A stretch of 64,000 nucleotides of DNA from Pachysolen tannophilus NRRL Y-2460 (lineage: Eukaryota > Ascomycota > Pichiomycetes > Alaninales > Pachysolenaceae). A program made the position numbers and the translations under genes. Each line of letters opens with the position of its first letter. Position 1 is the stretch's first letter. Below, piece after piece: positions 42,667 through 53,542 of the stretch. Location: positions 1,050,145-1,114,144 of the forward strand of contig KV454015.1 in NCBI GenBank assembly GCA_001661245.1, in the 5' to 3' direction. Under the pieces are notes generated by a model, which did no database searches, was not told the origin of the DNA, and saw only the letters and a list, made by a program, of their open reading frames with translations.

Positions 42667-44052
42667 TTAAACCCAGTCTCTTCCTTTGATTCCTTTCAAT
42701 TCATCTTGTGTCTTGACCTTACCATTTGTGAAATAACCGGAAGCAATTTTAGCATCAATTTCTACTCTTGAATCAGGTGGAATCATTTCATCTGGAATAG
42801 CAACTCTTTCAAGTATTGGAATACCTTGTTCTACAATGGCATCATACTTCATATTTGACATGGATAACATTCTATCAATTTTACGAATACCCAAAAAATG
42901 TAATATATCTGGCATTAAAGCTTGAAATCTCATATCTCTAACACCTGCAATACATTCTGTACGATGGAAATATTCATCAGCGGTATCACCAAAATTTTTT
43001 CTAGCATTATAAACTAAATATTTTGTAATTTCACCTAATGATCTACCTTCTTTTCTAAAATAAATAACACAACCAACACCACCTTGTTGTGCTTGTTTAG
43101 CAGCTTCTATTATACCAAAGATTAAATATGGTCTACAAGTACATAAATCTGAACCAAAAACATCTGATGAATTACATTCATCATGTACTCTTAAAGCTAA
43201 TTTTTTTGAAGGATCTGATAAAAATTCAGGGTTACCAAAAATATAAGCAGTTAATCCACCAATTGGTGGTAAAAAAGTTTTTATATCAGGTCTTGTAATT
43301 AATTCAGGGTACATACCATTTGTATCTTCAAATAAAGCTCTTCTTAAAGTTGCTTCTGAAATATTAAATCTTTTTGCAACACCAGGTAAATACCAAACTG
43401 GTTCCACTGCAATTTTAGTTATTCTTAAATCACCATTTTGATTGGTAACTATATCACCATCAACTAATAAATTTCCCTTAATAACTTCATCTTTTAATTC
43501 TGCCATTTGTAAAAAAGCTTTTGTGACAGCTATAGTTGGTCTAATTTCAACATTTTCCTTTTGAGATAATTCAGAAAATAACCATGGTGCTAAATGACCA
43601 AAAGGATCCATAGAAACAATTTTTTCAACTCCTGACCATTGAGGTTGTTGTTTAAAATTAAAAGGTGGTTCTGCACCTGTATAATCAGCTTTATGATTTG
43701 GACTTAAATTATTAGTACCAACAGCCAAAGCATGATAAATTGAATATGGCCCAGAATGAGCTCCAATTGTATTATGCTTTATTAAACCATCCCTATATCT
43801 AGTGGCTACAATCGGACCTCTCATAAACGGATCCGAGGCCCCCCAGTTTAATGGAATAGGTTTCATATTAGGATCATCAGAATTTGTAGTTAACACAATA
43901 TCATTACCAAAAAGCTTATCGCTTTCTTTAAAATCTAAAAATTTCTCATCTTTATTATTGTGATTATGGGCGCATGAAGTATCATGAACCGATGTTTTCT
44001 CGGAAATACAAACATAAGGATTGTATGGAGCAACAGCGGCAGCTGGAGACAT
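42667..44052 (-). CDS. URC1: uracil catabolism protein, GTP cyclohydrolase II-like
   Basis: 461 residues from the ATG at 44052 (MSPAAAVAPYNPYVC). The C-terminal half is a GTP cyclohydrolase II fold: the zinc cysteines in HDECNSSDVFGSDLCTC keep the CX10CXC spacing, and YFRKEGRSLGEITKYLVYNARK matches the RibA catalytic segment. The N-terminal half (GASDPFMRGPIVATRYRDGLIKHNTIGAHSG, read in part) is the extension that separates Urc1 from riboflavin enzymes. In Lachancea kluyveri Urc1 is required to use uracil as nitrogen source, through a route that ends in urea and 3-hydroxypropionate. It is absent from S. cerevisiae. With PYD3 and DUR3 in the same window the organism should use pyrimidines and urea as nitrogen sources. 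Confidence 0.9.
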   Translation of the reverse strand: MSPAAAVAPYNPYVCISEKTSVHDTSCAHNHNNKDEKFLDFKESDKLFGNDIVLTTNSDDPNMKPIPLNWGASDPFMRGPIVATRYRDGLIKHNTIGAHSGPYSIYHALAVGTNNLSPNHKADYTGAEPPFNFKQQPQWSGVEKIVSMDPFGHLAPWLFSELSQKENVEIRPTIAVTKAFLQMAELKDEVIKGNLLVDGDIVTNQNGDLRITKIAVEPVWYLPGVAKRFNISEATLRRALFEDTNGMYPELITRPDIKTFLPPIGGLTAYIFGNPEFLSDPSKKLALRVHDECNSSDVFGSDLCTCRPYLIFGIIEAAKQAQQGGVGCVIYFRKEGRSLGEITKYLVYNARKNFGDTADEYFHRTECIAGVRDMRFQALMPDILHFLGIRKIDRMLSMSNMKYDAIVEQGIPILERVAIPDEMIPPDSRVEIDAKIASGYFTNGKVKTQDELKGIKGRDWV

Positions 44053-44703
44053 GATATATTTATGTTTATATAAAGATTTGTTTTCTTTTTTTTTTTTTCT
44101 ATTTTTTTTTCTAAATAAAACAAAATAGAAAAAATTAAAATGAAATGAAATAAGTTTTAAATAATAATAATAATAAATTAAAAATTAAAATAATTAAAAG
44201 GAATTATTATCCTCTATTTATATCTATATTCAATAAACCTCGTTTCATCATACAGTACATACATATCTTATTTATTATTAATAAAAAGTTTAAAGAGATG
44301 ATGAGTACTATAGTAATAAACCTGCTTAAACCGACTTTTTCTAAACTCCTTATCAAACCGCAGGAGAAAAATACAGGATGACCCCACCTGCGCGATAAAG
44401 ATAAATTGCAGTAAATTCCCATTTCAAAAGAGCATCCACATGGGTATATACTGCAAAGTGTGTGCAATGTAATTCCTGTTTATGCTGAGTAGTGGGAGGC
44501 CTGCGGAACAAGACGGTGTTGTGTTTTTACACTACTTTTAACTTTTAACTTGTTTTTTTGTTTTTCTGTTATTCCTACAATTTTATGGCTTTAGGTTCAC
44601 TACTGAAATTGATTGTTTGTTCGTACACAAATATGAAAAATTGATAGTACTTAACTTAACTTCACTGAATATGCGGTCTGCCCTTTTACTTCTATGTTGT
44701 ACT
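44053..44703. promoter_or_regulatory. URC1 promoter with GATA and CCTGCGG elements
   Basis: CTTATC (GATAAG on the minus strand) at 44349-44354 and GATAAA at 44394-44399 and 44400-44405 are candidate Gln3/Gat1 sites. CCGCAGG at 44358-44364 and its inverse CCTGCGG at 44500-44506 form an inverted pair 135 bases apart; CCTGCGGA also occurs upstream of the monooxygenase gene (6138-6145). The URC pathway has a zinc-cluster activator (Urc2) in L. kluyveri, so such a site is plausible, but the match is inferred. The rest of this 650-base region, which includes the MIH1 3' side, shows no gene. Confidence 0.4.
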
Positions 44704-47484
44704 TTAATGTTCAAAATGATCGTCAGTCAAGTACCGAAGTAGGTTTGCCTTTGGATTCCTTTGCTTTCTATTCAATATAGCAACGTGATCATCAATTTCT
44801 TTTATTAACATTGCGTTTGGATCTAATTTTGTAGTTAATAATGGTCGTGGTGGTTGAATTGGTTGTATAAAAGTAGATTCTAAAATGTCATCACCAGTAC
44901 TGTGATTAGTTGTAGTGGAACTTGAAGCACGACTTGTAAGACCTTTAGAAGCAGCTTTTGTTGCTGTTGCTGTTGCTGTTGCCGTTGAAGTTGAAGTTGC
45001 GGTTGAGGTTGCGGTCGCAGTTGAGGTTGAGGTTAAAGTTGCAGACGCAGTTGCGTGCGCGGATGCAGATATGGATGCGTCTGCGGCTAAACCTTGATCA
45101 CAGCTAGGTAAAGGAAATTTAAAATTAAAATCGATTTTAGCCGGAGGTCTATGATGTTGATGTTGTTGTTGTTTTGATTTTTGTTTGTGTTGTTTTTCAT
45201 CGTGTTGTTGGTGTAAGAATGCAGACAAATTGTTCGCTATGTACTGGTTATCGAAAAATGATGAGAAACTATCGCCATGAGTATGTTTTGAAAAATACGA
45301 ACTAATAACTCCATCGGCTGGATCCTCATCTTCATCTTCTATATCGTTGTTGACGTCGTTGTCGTTGCTGACATCATTGTCGTTGTCATTGTATTCGTCG
45401 TCGTCGATTTCCTCACTTGTTGAAGTTCTTGTATCGCTCAACAGACTAGATGACGTCATTGATTGGAAACTATTTCTGAATTCAAATTGTTTACTATTAC
45501 GATAATCTTTTATGCTATTAATTGATGAAACTGAATGTGCTGAACTATGTTTTTTAAATGAGCCTAATACAGATCTCGAATGTTTTAATCGATCATAAGA
45601 AGAATGTCTTTTTGATAATGTAGTTGAAGCAAATTGGAACCCACTTGCTGAAAACGAAGTACCACTACGATGATGATGCGAAATATGGAATGATGAAGCT
45701 TTTTTCAAAGACTTTGAATTTCTTAATTTTGAATGACTTCTTAATCTTGTTAATTCTCTTTCACATGCCTCTTGATGTTTAGAATCATTCATTTCAACAT
45801 AACATTTTGGAAAACATCTCAGAGATTGAACATCAAAAAATGTTTTATAACCACCTTCCAAGATTAAAATATCTGGATAATATAAATTCGGATAATTGTC
45901 CTTATTCATTATTCTATCACATTTCCTCAAATGATTAGCTATTAATGGACCTCGATAAGAACTAAATTCACAATGGAAAATAAGTAAAGTATCATTTTTC
46001 TTGGAATTCATATCTATTTTCAGCAAACAATCTTCTTTTAAAAATTTATTTTCTAAATCTTTTTGAGAAGAAATATTAATTGCACCATCAATATGTCCTC
46101 CATTAAATTCATATTCAAATCTACAATCAATTATCAAAACTTTACTAAAATATTCATTATAAACACCATCCAAAATTTTGACAAATTGATTAACATCTAT
46201 TCTTGGAATTAAATCACCTTTAACGTTAAAAGTTGAAATCGATGTTTTCTCTAAAGTTGAATTCCCCTTAGATACATCTTCAAATGTAAGTTTTGTCATA
46301 TTATTACCAATTTTGGTTATTTGTAAAGAATTATCATCAAAACAAACATCTTGAGGAGTTTGAAACATTGAATGAGTTCTCCTAACTTTTGATCTACTAC
46401 TAGAACGGACTTTCTGTTGTAAAGGTGATCCAACATTTCTTCTTAAACTTGGTGATTCTTCATCATGTATGAAATTTTCCTGACATGGATTATCTTTCTC
46501 CAATACTGGTGATGGAATACATAATGAATCTAAATTATTATCTATATTAGCAAAAGAAGTTAATGAATTTGAATGCGAACGTACATGAAAAAATGAACCA
46601 TTAATCATACTTGTGGTTCTATGATTAAACCCGGCAGTTGCTGTTGTTGTTGATTCTGCTCTTTTTGGACCTCTTCTTTGAGGAAAATTAAATTTTGGTT
46701 TATTATGATTAGATTGTGCTGCAGAAGAATGTGTTTCTGTAGATGTCAATAATGCTAAAGATTCGTTAGATTCATTAAATATTTGGAAACTTGATGTCGA
46801 AGTATTTGATGATGAAAAGGAAGACATGAAATTTCTTGAAAATGTAGATGACGTTGTCGTTGTGACTGAACTTGATGATACTGTTTTAGAATTGGAAATC
46901 ATACCCAATGGTCTACGAAACTGATAATCTTCATTATCATTGGTATTATCAATATTGTTAGTATGAACCATTTGTTCTTTTGAAACCAGTTGATTTTTTT
47001 CTGACGTCATAGCTGGTCTCATATTTTCACTATCTGAATCAATTATCATTGGTGATTTGACATTTTTTGAGCCAGCAAATGACGATCTCATTGGAGTTAT
47101 GGCCTCAATTTCGTTATTTCTAGTAATAAAATATTAGTTGGTTAGTTAGTATATACAAGAGAGAAAGAGAGCAAAAAAAAAAAAAAAAAAAAAAATTGAC
47201 AAGTAAAAAAAACAAATTTCTACTCACTTTTCAATGTGGAAATTTTTAGATAAGTCAGACACCAATGATGTGGTTGGTGAATTCAAAGAAGGACTCAATG
47301 GTCTCTTAAAACTACTTTTCTTTGAATCCATATTACTTTTCAATTTATTTCTAGAATTGAATAGAGGTGATTTCACTTTTGAAAGAAATTCAATATCATC
47401 ATTCATTTCTTGTTCAAAAAATAAACCTGAATTATGTTTTTCTTCGAGCTCTGCTTTATTTTTCAAACCAAAATCTAATCTCAT
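44704..47484 (-). CDS. MIH1: Cdc25-type protein tyrosine phosphatase
   Basis: Spliced on the minus strand as 47484-47228 plus 47119-44704, 890 residues. Exon 1 starts MRLDFGLKNKAELEE; the donor is GTGAGT, the branch TACTAAC (minus strand, 47151-47145) and the acceptor CTAG at 47121-47120; the join reads HIEKNNEIEAITPMRSS in frame. The rhodanese/Cdc25 domain carries DCRFEYEFNGGHIDGAINI, the CX5R loop HCEFSSYRGP (Cys near 468) and YPDILILEGGYKTFF. Mih1 removes the inhibitory phosphate from Cdc28 at mitotic entry. The flanking regions are Ser/Asn-rich with many SP sites in the N terminus. The C-terminal tail has a Ser-Ala-Thr repeat (about 30 codons of mixed GCN/ACN/TCN) and short His/Gln runs. 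Confidence 0.92.
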
Positions 47485-48465
47485 TATATTTGAAGTTTCC
47501 CCGTTAGAGACAATTCCTGATTTTAAAGAGCAAATAAATCAATTGAAAACTCAAGAGAAAAAAAAACCTTAAAATCAAAACCAAAACGAAAACCAAAACC
47601 AAAAAAAAAAAAAATAAAATAAAAAAAATGAGTGTGAATTTAGATAGTATAGCGAGTGGAATGAATAATATCAATGAAACAGATTAAACTAAATTTAGTC
47701 TTTATAATTAATTAATCAAAAACATTAGTTCATAAATTGAACTTTTTCTTTATTTTTGTGGTTTTGAAATCAATATAATCAACTTATTATTAATTTACTT
47801 ATTTCCCAATCTACCTATTTACCTATTTGCCTATTTACCTTAATTGATCAAGGTTTACCTTACCTTAAAATTAAACAGGTTGCTTTAAATTTATATATTT
47901 CCCAATCAAGTAAGTTCACGTGTCACTTCTAGGTACACAAGCTGCAGCCAAAATTGGCAGACTCTGGAAAAACTAAATAAAGTAGTGTCTGTAGCTTAAA
48001 CATCCAAAAGAGGCAATTTTGTTTTTTTTCTCACTTTTTCATTTCAACTTTCTGTTATGATGCATTATTCTGTAAGTTGCTCTACTTAATTTCTGCACCT
48101 TTTTAAGTTTTGGTTATTATGGACTATTCGAAAGAAACCAATCACTTTAAAAGTTAACGGTGTATTATTGATTAATGTGGTTCTTTATGAAATAAAATAA
48201 AAAAAAGGAAAAAGAAAAGAAAAAAGGAAAAAGGTAATTATACTTTCTTGGTACTAGTGTAGGTTGTTGTTGAAGCTTTTTGCTTCCTTTTTAATTATTT
48301 GCTACAAGGATAGTTGCTCCCTTTCGGAATTAAAGTTTAAGTTTTTCCCTGATTATTCTATGAATTCAACTTTTGAAATGATATATAAATAGACAACAGC
48401 TTGGTTAGTCACAAGCTACTATTTTTTATAACTTATTGATAATAATTTTAATATAAGTATTAGAG
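47485..48465. other. divergent MIH1 / small-gene intergenic region
   Basis: About 980 bases. A CACGTG box (47917-47922, Cbf1/Pho4/Tye7-type) is the clearest site. Short CTATTTAC-type tandem words lie at 47811-47838 and purine-rich tracts at 48195-48235. No gene or RNA was recognised. Confidence 0.5.
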
Positions 48466-48771
48466 ATGTCAGACAGTAGGTATATTTGCCATATATTTTT
48501 TAATTTTTTTTTTTTTGTTTTTGTCGTCATGCAAGGTTGATGTATGCATATACTAACATTGTAAATTATCGTGGTTTTATTAGAACAAAACATTGCAAGC
48601 AACGTCGAATCCAAGACTAAAAACTCTGAGAAATCACTTGTTGATGAGGCCAAGGGATTTCTTCAGAAAAATGTAAATCCTGATGATCTTGCCTCGAAGA
48701 CCAATTCAGAAACGGCAAAGAATGCAATTCACAAGGCTGCAGATTCTCTTGGTCTTGGTGGTAAGAAATAA
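48466..48771 (+). CDS. small spliced hydrophilic protein, unrecognised
   Basis: A 65-residue protein if spliced as 48466-48475 plus 48584-48771 (MSDKQNIASNVESKTKNSEK...). Branch TACTAAC lies at 48551-48557 and the first downstream AG (TTATTAG, ending 48583) is the acceptor; the matching donor is GTAGGT at 48476. An alternative pair, donor GTATAT at 48480 with acceptor CAAG ending near 48599, is also in frame and would give MSDSSNVESK. The product is charged, Lys/Asn/Ser-rich and helical, with DEAKGFLQKNVNPDDLASK and a GLGGKK end. It resembles hydrophilins or Hsp12-like stress proteins in size and composition, but I see no convincing homology. Intron, start and balanced codon use support a real gene. 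Confidence 0.6.
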
Positions 48772-48947
48772 TTGAACAAGATTGAGAACGGTTCTATTAT
48801 TTTCAATTGGTGATTTAGTTCAGCACTTTTTTTTTTTTAAAAAAAAAAATTTAGTTTTATTTAATTCGGATATATATGGTTTTCAATAATTAGTTTTCAT
48901 AACTTTTGAATAATAAATATTTAAAAATATATATAAATGTTATTTTG

Positions 48948-50591
48948 TTATTTTTTAAACTTGATTTCGAAAAAAGATAGTAGTTCCAAATGAGGAAATG
49001 TTTTTTGAAAATCTTCAATTGTCTTTCCAAAAACGTTTAGAAGTTGGTATTTGTAGTTGTGTAGTATGATTTCTTCTCTTTGACTAAAAGTATTCAACTT
49101 AAATAAATTTGGTGATTGACAGTCATCAATTAATACTGTATTTAAGATATTATTTTCTAAATGTGTCTTTAAATTTTCCTTTATTCTCAATGATTCGTAA
49201 TTACAAGTTTCAATAAAATCTTCTTTCCAAAAATCGTATAACATCTTATCTGAAGCAGTTACTAGTGAAATAAATGATTTTAATTTTTTCGGATTTGTCC
49301 ATGAAAATTTCTTTAATGTTGAAATAAAAGGATAAAACATTTCCGGTTTTATTTTATAAATTTCCCATGTTGTTAAATGTATTGTTTCCAAGTTACGTGA
49401 AGACAAATTTCTGAAAAATTTTAAAATATGAGATTTCCCATATCCTAAGCAATCATAGTGACATATTTTGCAACTAAATTTAATATTTAAAGCTAATTTT
49501 TTTAATCTGTTTAAATATGGAGCTAAATCTAATAATATTGAAATTTGTGAATTTAATTGACAACTATCATGATCATATGTTGTTAAAATATCAGTCAATT
49601 CCAATGATTCTAAAGTAAAAAATTCAATACTTCTTAACAATATATCTAAATCTCTAGATTCCATTAAAAGTTTTGTTAAAGTTAAATTTTTCAACTTCAA
49701 TTTTCGGAAATTTGTAATTTGTTCCAAAATATTAATCCATGAACTTGAATTTGTAATTTTTTTTTGGTTGTCGAGTGATTTTTCATTGTAAGTATTAATT
49801 GGAGTAGAAGTATATACTGTATTGTTCCCGCTTGATAAAATTCCATCACTAAAATCAACTTTGCAAGAAGATAAAGAACTATTCTTGTTGTTACTTTGAT
49901 AATTGCATGTCTTGAAATTTTGCTTAAATTTGTCTTTAAACGATATTTTATTTAATGATTTTCTCTTATTCTCAATAGTGGTGTCTTTAATATCATTTAA
50001 CTTGATAGTTTCCTCGGAAACTTTATTATATTGTAAAGATTGATCTTGTGGAAATTGACTAGATCCATGTTGGAAGTTTGAATTTTCATTGTTGAAAATG
50101 TTAGTTGGTGAAATTGCATCATTACAATTCCCAGTTATAGTCAATTTTTTAATTTGATCTAAAGTTTCTCCCCAAATTAAAAAATTCGAAACTAATCCAA
50201 TAAATGTTGGATCAGTCGAATTATCCAAATTAATAATCAAGTTTTCAACATTTGGGAAACTTAAAATGTCATTTTTATAAATGTTGGATACAGAATTATT
50301 ATTATTGCAAAGTCCAACGCATAAAGTCTTGAGCTTTAATCTTATATCATTTGGTAATATTTGAAATTTAACTATTGGTAATCTTGGTATCATTAAAACT
50401 TCCAAGTTTTTAAACATAGACGAAGTAAGATACCAAGAATCATTTATTGTAAAAGATGAAGAACTTTCCCAATTTAGCTCAGCAAAACACCAAATTTCTT
50501 TTACAAAAGTTGCCAAGACTGGATCACCTAGTCTAATAGTATCAAAACATTGTATAATTTTTGAAACTGGAACTATAGTCGATGGTAACAA
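48948..50591 (-). CDS. leucine-rich-repeat protein lacking its own start; probable 3' part of an F-box/LRR gene
   Basis: An open frame of about 550 codons with irregular leucine-rich repeats (NLEVLMIPRLPIVKF, KLKTLCVGLC, RKLKLKNLTLTKLLM, FTLESLELTDILT, NLETIHLTTWEI). It runs from just below an in-frame TGA at 50616-50618 and has no ATG before residue 59; the first residues (LLPSTIVPVSKIIQCFDTIRL, LATFVKEIWCF) already look like the helix and strand that follow an F-box. No ATG exists on this strand between 50592 and 50727 that could serve as a nearby first exon. The head-to-head neighbour encodes an F-box and stops where repeats should begin. I infer one ancestral gene split by an inversion or misassembly. 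If expressed alone, Met59 (at 50417) or a non-AUG start would be needed. Confidence 0.6.
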   Translation of the reverse strand: MLPSTIVPVSKIIQCFDTIRLGDPVLATFVKEIWCFAELNWESSSSFTINDSWYLTSSMFKNLEVLMIPRLPIVKFQILPNDIRLKLKTLCVGLCNNNNSVSNIYKNDILSFPNVENLIINLDNSTDPTFIGLVSNFLIWGETLDQIKKLTITGNCNDAISPTNIFNNENSNFQHGSSQFPQDQSLQYNKVSEETIKLNDIKDTTIENKRKSLNKISFKDKFKQNFKTCNYQSNNKNSSLSSCKVDFSDGILSSGNNTVYTSTPINTYNEKSLDNQKKITNSSSWINILEQITNFRKLKLKNLTLTKLLMESRDLDILLRSIEFFTLESLELTDILTTYDHDSCQLNSQISILLDLAPYLNRLKKLALNIKFSCKICHYDCLGYGKSHILKFFRNLSSRNLETIHLTTWEIYKIKPEMFYPFISTLKKFSWTNPKKLKSFISLVTASDKMLYDFWKEDFIETCNYESLRIKENLKTHLENNILNTVLIDDCQSPNLFKLNTFSQREEIILHNYKYQLLNVFGKTIEDFQKTFPHLELLSFFEIKFKK

Positions 50592-50726
50592 AGTGAATTG
50601 CTGTTTAGATGACTTTCAGTATATATATTGGTCAACAAAGTTTTTCAGTTTCTACTTTTTTTTTTTGGCTCGACTTTTTTCAGTCTTTTTTTTTTTGATT
50701 ATAACCACGAATAAATCAAGAGTATA

Positions 50727-51260
50727 ATGTCAAGTTTTTCGTTCGAGCATAAGAGCACAAAGTATTCTTCAAATTGTTCTGTCTACTTGGATGATGGTGA
50801 CCTAAGCAAATATCTTAGGTCCGATAAAAGTTTTGATAACAGTTATTTTCTTAATTCACAGAACACGCTGCTATCTTCCGAAGAAAATTGTTCAGAAAAT
50901 TCCTTATCTTTTATGACTCAAACGGAATTAGAATCAGAAGTTTTTTTCCCACAGGCTAGACAAGACTACTTTTTTGATGGTGTATTACCCAAAGTTGAAG
51001 TTCCTTCTCCACCAGTTCCCAGAAAACCAACAAACTTAATAAATTTACCTTCAAAAATTCTAGATCGTATTGCACAATATATTTCACAGGAAGATGCAAT
51101 AAATTTAGCTACAACTTGTTTCAAATTACTTGAACCTTGTAGAAAAAGAATTTTTAAAAAATTGGTTTTCCTGAATAGCGAAGAAGAGGTTAAGATCTTG
51201 AAAAAGGAAAAACATAGATATATAATTACAAGGCAGACAAAAAGATCAAATAATTATTGA
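50727..51260 (+). CDS. F-box protein fragment; probable 5' part of an F-box/LRR gene
   Basis: 177 residues from the ATG at 50727 (MSSFSFEHKSTKYSSN). After a Ser/Asn-rich N terminus comes a well-formed F-box at about 102-146: LINLPSKILDRIAQYISQED then AINLATTCFKLLEPCRKRIF, ending in KKLVFLNSEEEVKILKK, the strand that usually leads into substrate-binding repeats. The protein stops 30 residues later without any repeat. F-box proteins join Skp1 in SCF ubiquitin ligases and need a substrate domain; the missing domain is present in opposite orientation next door. It may still be expressed as a short Skp1-binding protein. Confidence 0.65.
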   Translation: MSSFSFEHKSTKYSSNCSVYLDDGDLSKYLRSDKSFDNSYFLNSQNTLLSSEENCSENSLSFMTQTELESEVFFPQARQDYFFDGVLPKVEVPSPPVPRKPTNLINLPSKILDRIAQYISQEDAINLATTCFKLLEPCRKRIFKKLVFLNSEEEVKILKKEKHRYIITRQTKRSNNY

Positions 51261-51601
51261 TGATGTATCGTAAATTCTTTGACATGCAGTATTGAATTTG
51301 TTTTACAAAATTTCTTTCTATTACATGATAAGAGCGCCGCAGAATATTAATATGCAACTTTGTACATAATCTTACATATTTGTTCTTGCATGAAAAAATA
51401 AATATGTGAGACCGAATAAGACATTAAAATAGAATAGTAGACAAGTCCATACAGAGAGAGAAATTTAATTATCTAATAACAAATTAAACAAGAAAAAAAA
51501 AAACAAAATGTAGAAAAAAACCGACAATTATAATCCTTTATAAAAACTTTATAAAATAACCTTTAGCCAAAAAACTGAAAAGAAACATAATATTACAGAA
51601 T
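51261..51601. other. convergent 3' region of the F-box fragment and SSA gene
   Basis: About 340 AT-rich bases with an A run near 51490. If the inversion proposed for the F-box gene is real, its right breakpoint should lie here. No inverted repeat matching the left breakpoint was found by eye. Confidence 0.45.
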
Positions 51602-53542
51602 CTAATCAACTTCTTCAACAGTTGGTCCATCAGCACCTGGTCCTTCAGCACCTGGAGCACCTGGGAAACCACCTGGGGCTGCACCAGCTTCAGCACCTGG
51701 AGCACCACCTGCTTGGTAGAATTTCATCATGATAGGGTTAGCAACTTGTTCTAATTCCTTTTGTTTGTCACCGAATTCTTCAGCAGTAGCAGTTTGGTTG
51801 TCATCTAACCAAGAGATAGTTTCTTCAATAGCCTTGGTTAAAGTTTCTCTTTCAGCAGCATCAACTTTTTCTTCGAAAGCCTTTTCAGAGACACTAGTCT
51901 TTAATGAATAAGAGTACGATTCCAAAGCGTTCTTGGCAGAAATTCTTGCAGCTTCTTTTTCATCTTCATCTTTGTATTTTTCAGCTTCAGCAACCATTCT
52001 TTCGATATCTTCCTTGGATAATCTACCCTTGTCATTAGTGATAGTGATCTTGTTGGTCTTACCAGTACCCTTTTCTAAAGCGGATACGTTTAAGATACCA
52101 TTAGCATCGATATCAAAAGTGACTTCAATTTGTGGAACACCTCTTGGTGCTGGAGGAATACCAGATAATTCGAATTTACCTAACAAGTTGTTATCCTTAG
52201 TTCTAGCTCTTTCACCTTCAAAGACTTGAATCAAAACACCTGGTTGGTTATCAGCATAAGTGGAGAAAGTTTCTGATTTCTTTGTTGGAATAGTAGAGTT
52301 TCTTGGAATCAATTTGGTCATGACACCACCAGCAGTTTCAATACCTAATGATAATGGAGCAACATCCAATAATAACAAATCTTGTGTCTTTGATGAAGTA
52401 TCACCTGATAAGATAGCAGCTTGAACAGCAGCACCGTAAGCAACAGCTTCATCTGGGTTAATAGATCTGTTTGGTTCTTTACCGTTGAAGAAATCTGAAA
52501 CTAATTTTTGAACTTTTGGAATTCTTGTAGAACCACCAACCAAGACAATTTCATGGACTTGAGATTTATCCAATTTAGCATCTTTTAAGACTTTTTCTAC
52601 TGGATCAATAGTTGATCTAAATAAATCTTGACATAATTCTTCAAATCTAGCACGAGTGATTGAAGTGTAGAAATCAACACCTTCGAATAAAGAATCAATT
52701 TCAATTGAGGTTTGAGCAGAAGAGGATAAAGTACGCTTAGCACGTTCACAAGCAGTTCTTAATCTTCTTAAAGCTCTTTGGTTTGAAGATAAATCTTTCT
52801 TATTCTTACGTTTGAATTCATTGATGAAATGGTTAACCAATCTGTTATCGAAATCTTCACCACCCAAATGAGTATCACCTGCAGTGGCTTTAACTTCAAA
52901 GATACCATCTTCAATTGACAATAAGGAGACATCAAAAGTACCACCACCTAAATCAAAAATTAAAACATTTTTTTCACCTTCACTTTTCTTATCAAGACCG
53001 TAAGCAATGGCAGCGGCAGTTGGTTCGTTAATGATTCTCATAACGTTTAAACCAGCAATTAAACCAGCATCTTTAGTAGCTTGTCTTTGGGAATCGTTGA
53101 AATAAGCTGGGACAGTAACAACAGCATCATTAACTTTAGTACCCAAGAAACTTTCAGCAGTTTCTTTCATCTTTGTTAAGATCATTGATGAAATTTCTTC
53201 TGGAGTGAAGATTTTGGTTTCACCTTTAAACTCAACTTGGATATTTGGTTTTCCACCTTGATCAACAACTTTAAATGGGAAATGTTTAATATCACCTTGA
53301 ACTTCAGCATCAGAAAATTTTCTACCAATTAAACGTTTAGCATCAAAAACGGTATTAGCTGGGTTCATTGCAGCTTGATTCTTAGCAGCATCACCAATTA
53401 ATCTTTCACTATCTGTGAAGGCAACAAACGATGGTGTTGTTCTATTACCTTGATCATTAGCAATGATTTCAACTCTATCATTACTGAAATGAGCGACACA
53501 TGAGTACGTTGTACCTAAATCAATACCAACTGCTTTTGACAT
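51602..53542 (-). CDS. SSA2: cytosolic Hsp70, SSA type
   Basis: 646 residues from the ATG at 53542, nearly colinear with S. cerevisiae Ssa1/Ssa2. It has the three Hsp70 signatures ([40 protein letters not shown]), the interdomain linker [15 protein letters not shown], and the cytosolic C terminus GPTVEEVD that binds TPR co-chaperones (Sti1 and others). A Gly/Ala/Pro-rich segment ([20 protein letters not shown]) precedes it. The redox-sensing cysteines of Ssa proteins (about residues 15, 264 and 303) are all present. Codon use is strongly biased to optimal codons, as expected of an abundant protein. Whether it is SSA1- or SSA2-like cannot be settled; I use SSA2 because POM33 and HIF1, its S. 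cerevisiae neighbours, are nearby. Confidence 0.93.
   Translation of the reverse strand: MSKAVGIDLGTTYSCVAHFSNDRVEIIANDQGNRTTPSFVAFTDSERLIGDAAKNQAAMNPANTVFDAKRLIGRKFSDAEVQGDIKHFPFKVVDQGGKPNIQVEFKGETKIFTPEEISSMILTKMKETAESFLGTKVNDAVVTVPAYFNDSQRQATKDAGLIAGLNVMRIINEPTAAAIAYGLDKKSEGEKNVLIFDLGGGTFDVSLLSIEDGIFEVKATAGDTHLGGEDFDNRLVNHFINEFKRKNKKDLSSNQRALRRLRTACERAKRTLSSSAQTSIEIDSLFEGVDFYTSITRARFEELCQDLFRSTIDPVEKVLKDAKLDKSQVHEIVLVGGSTRIPKVQKLVSDFFNGKEPNRSINPDEAVAYGAAVQAAILSGDTSSKTQDLLLLDVAPLSLGIETAGGVMTKLIPRNSTIPTKKSETFSTYADNQPGVLIQVFEGERARTKDNNLLGKFELSGIPPAPRGVPQIEVTFDIDANGILNVSALEKGTGKTNKITITNDKGRLSKEDIERMVAEAEKYKDEDEKEAARISAKNALESYSYSLKTSVSEKAFEEKVDAAERETLTKAIEETISWLDDNQTATAEEFGDKQKELEQVANPIMMKFYQAGGAPGAEAGAAPGGFPGAPGAEGPGADGPTVEEVD

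Noticed and set aside
44915-45097. Repetitive Val/Ala frame antisense to MIH1
   Set aside because: It is the shadow of the Ser/Ala/Thr repeat coding region of the phosphatase.
47120-47227. MIH1 as two separate genes
   Set aside because: The upstream 85-codon frame joins the main frame exactly through a GTGAGT donor, TACTAAC branch and CTAG acceptor.
47913-47990. Possible point centromere (CACGTG followed by mixed sequence)
   Set aside because: The first base of the CDEI consensus is wrong, the following sequence is not an 80-base AT-rich CDEII, and there is no CDEIII-like TCCGAA element.
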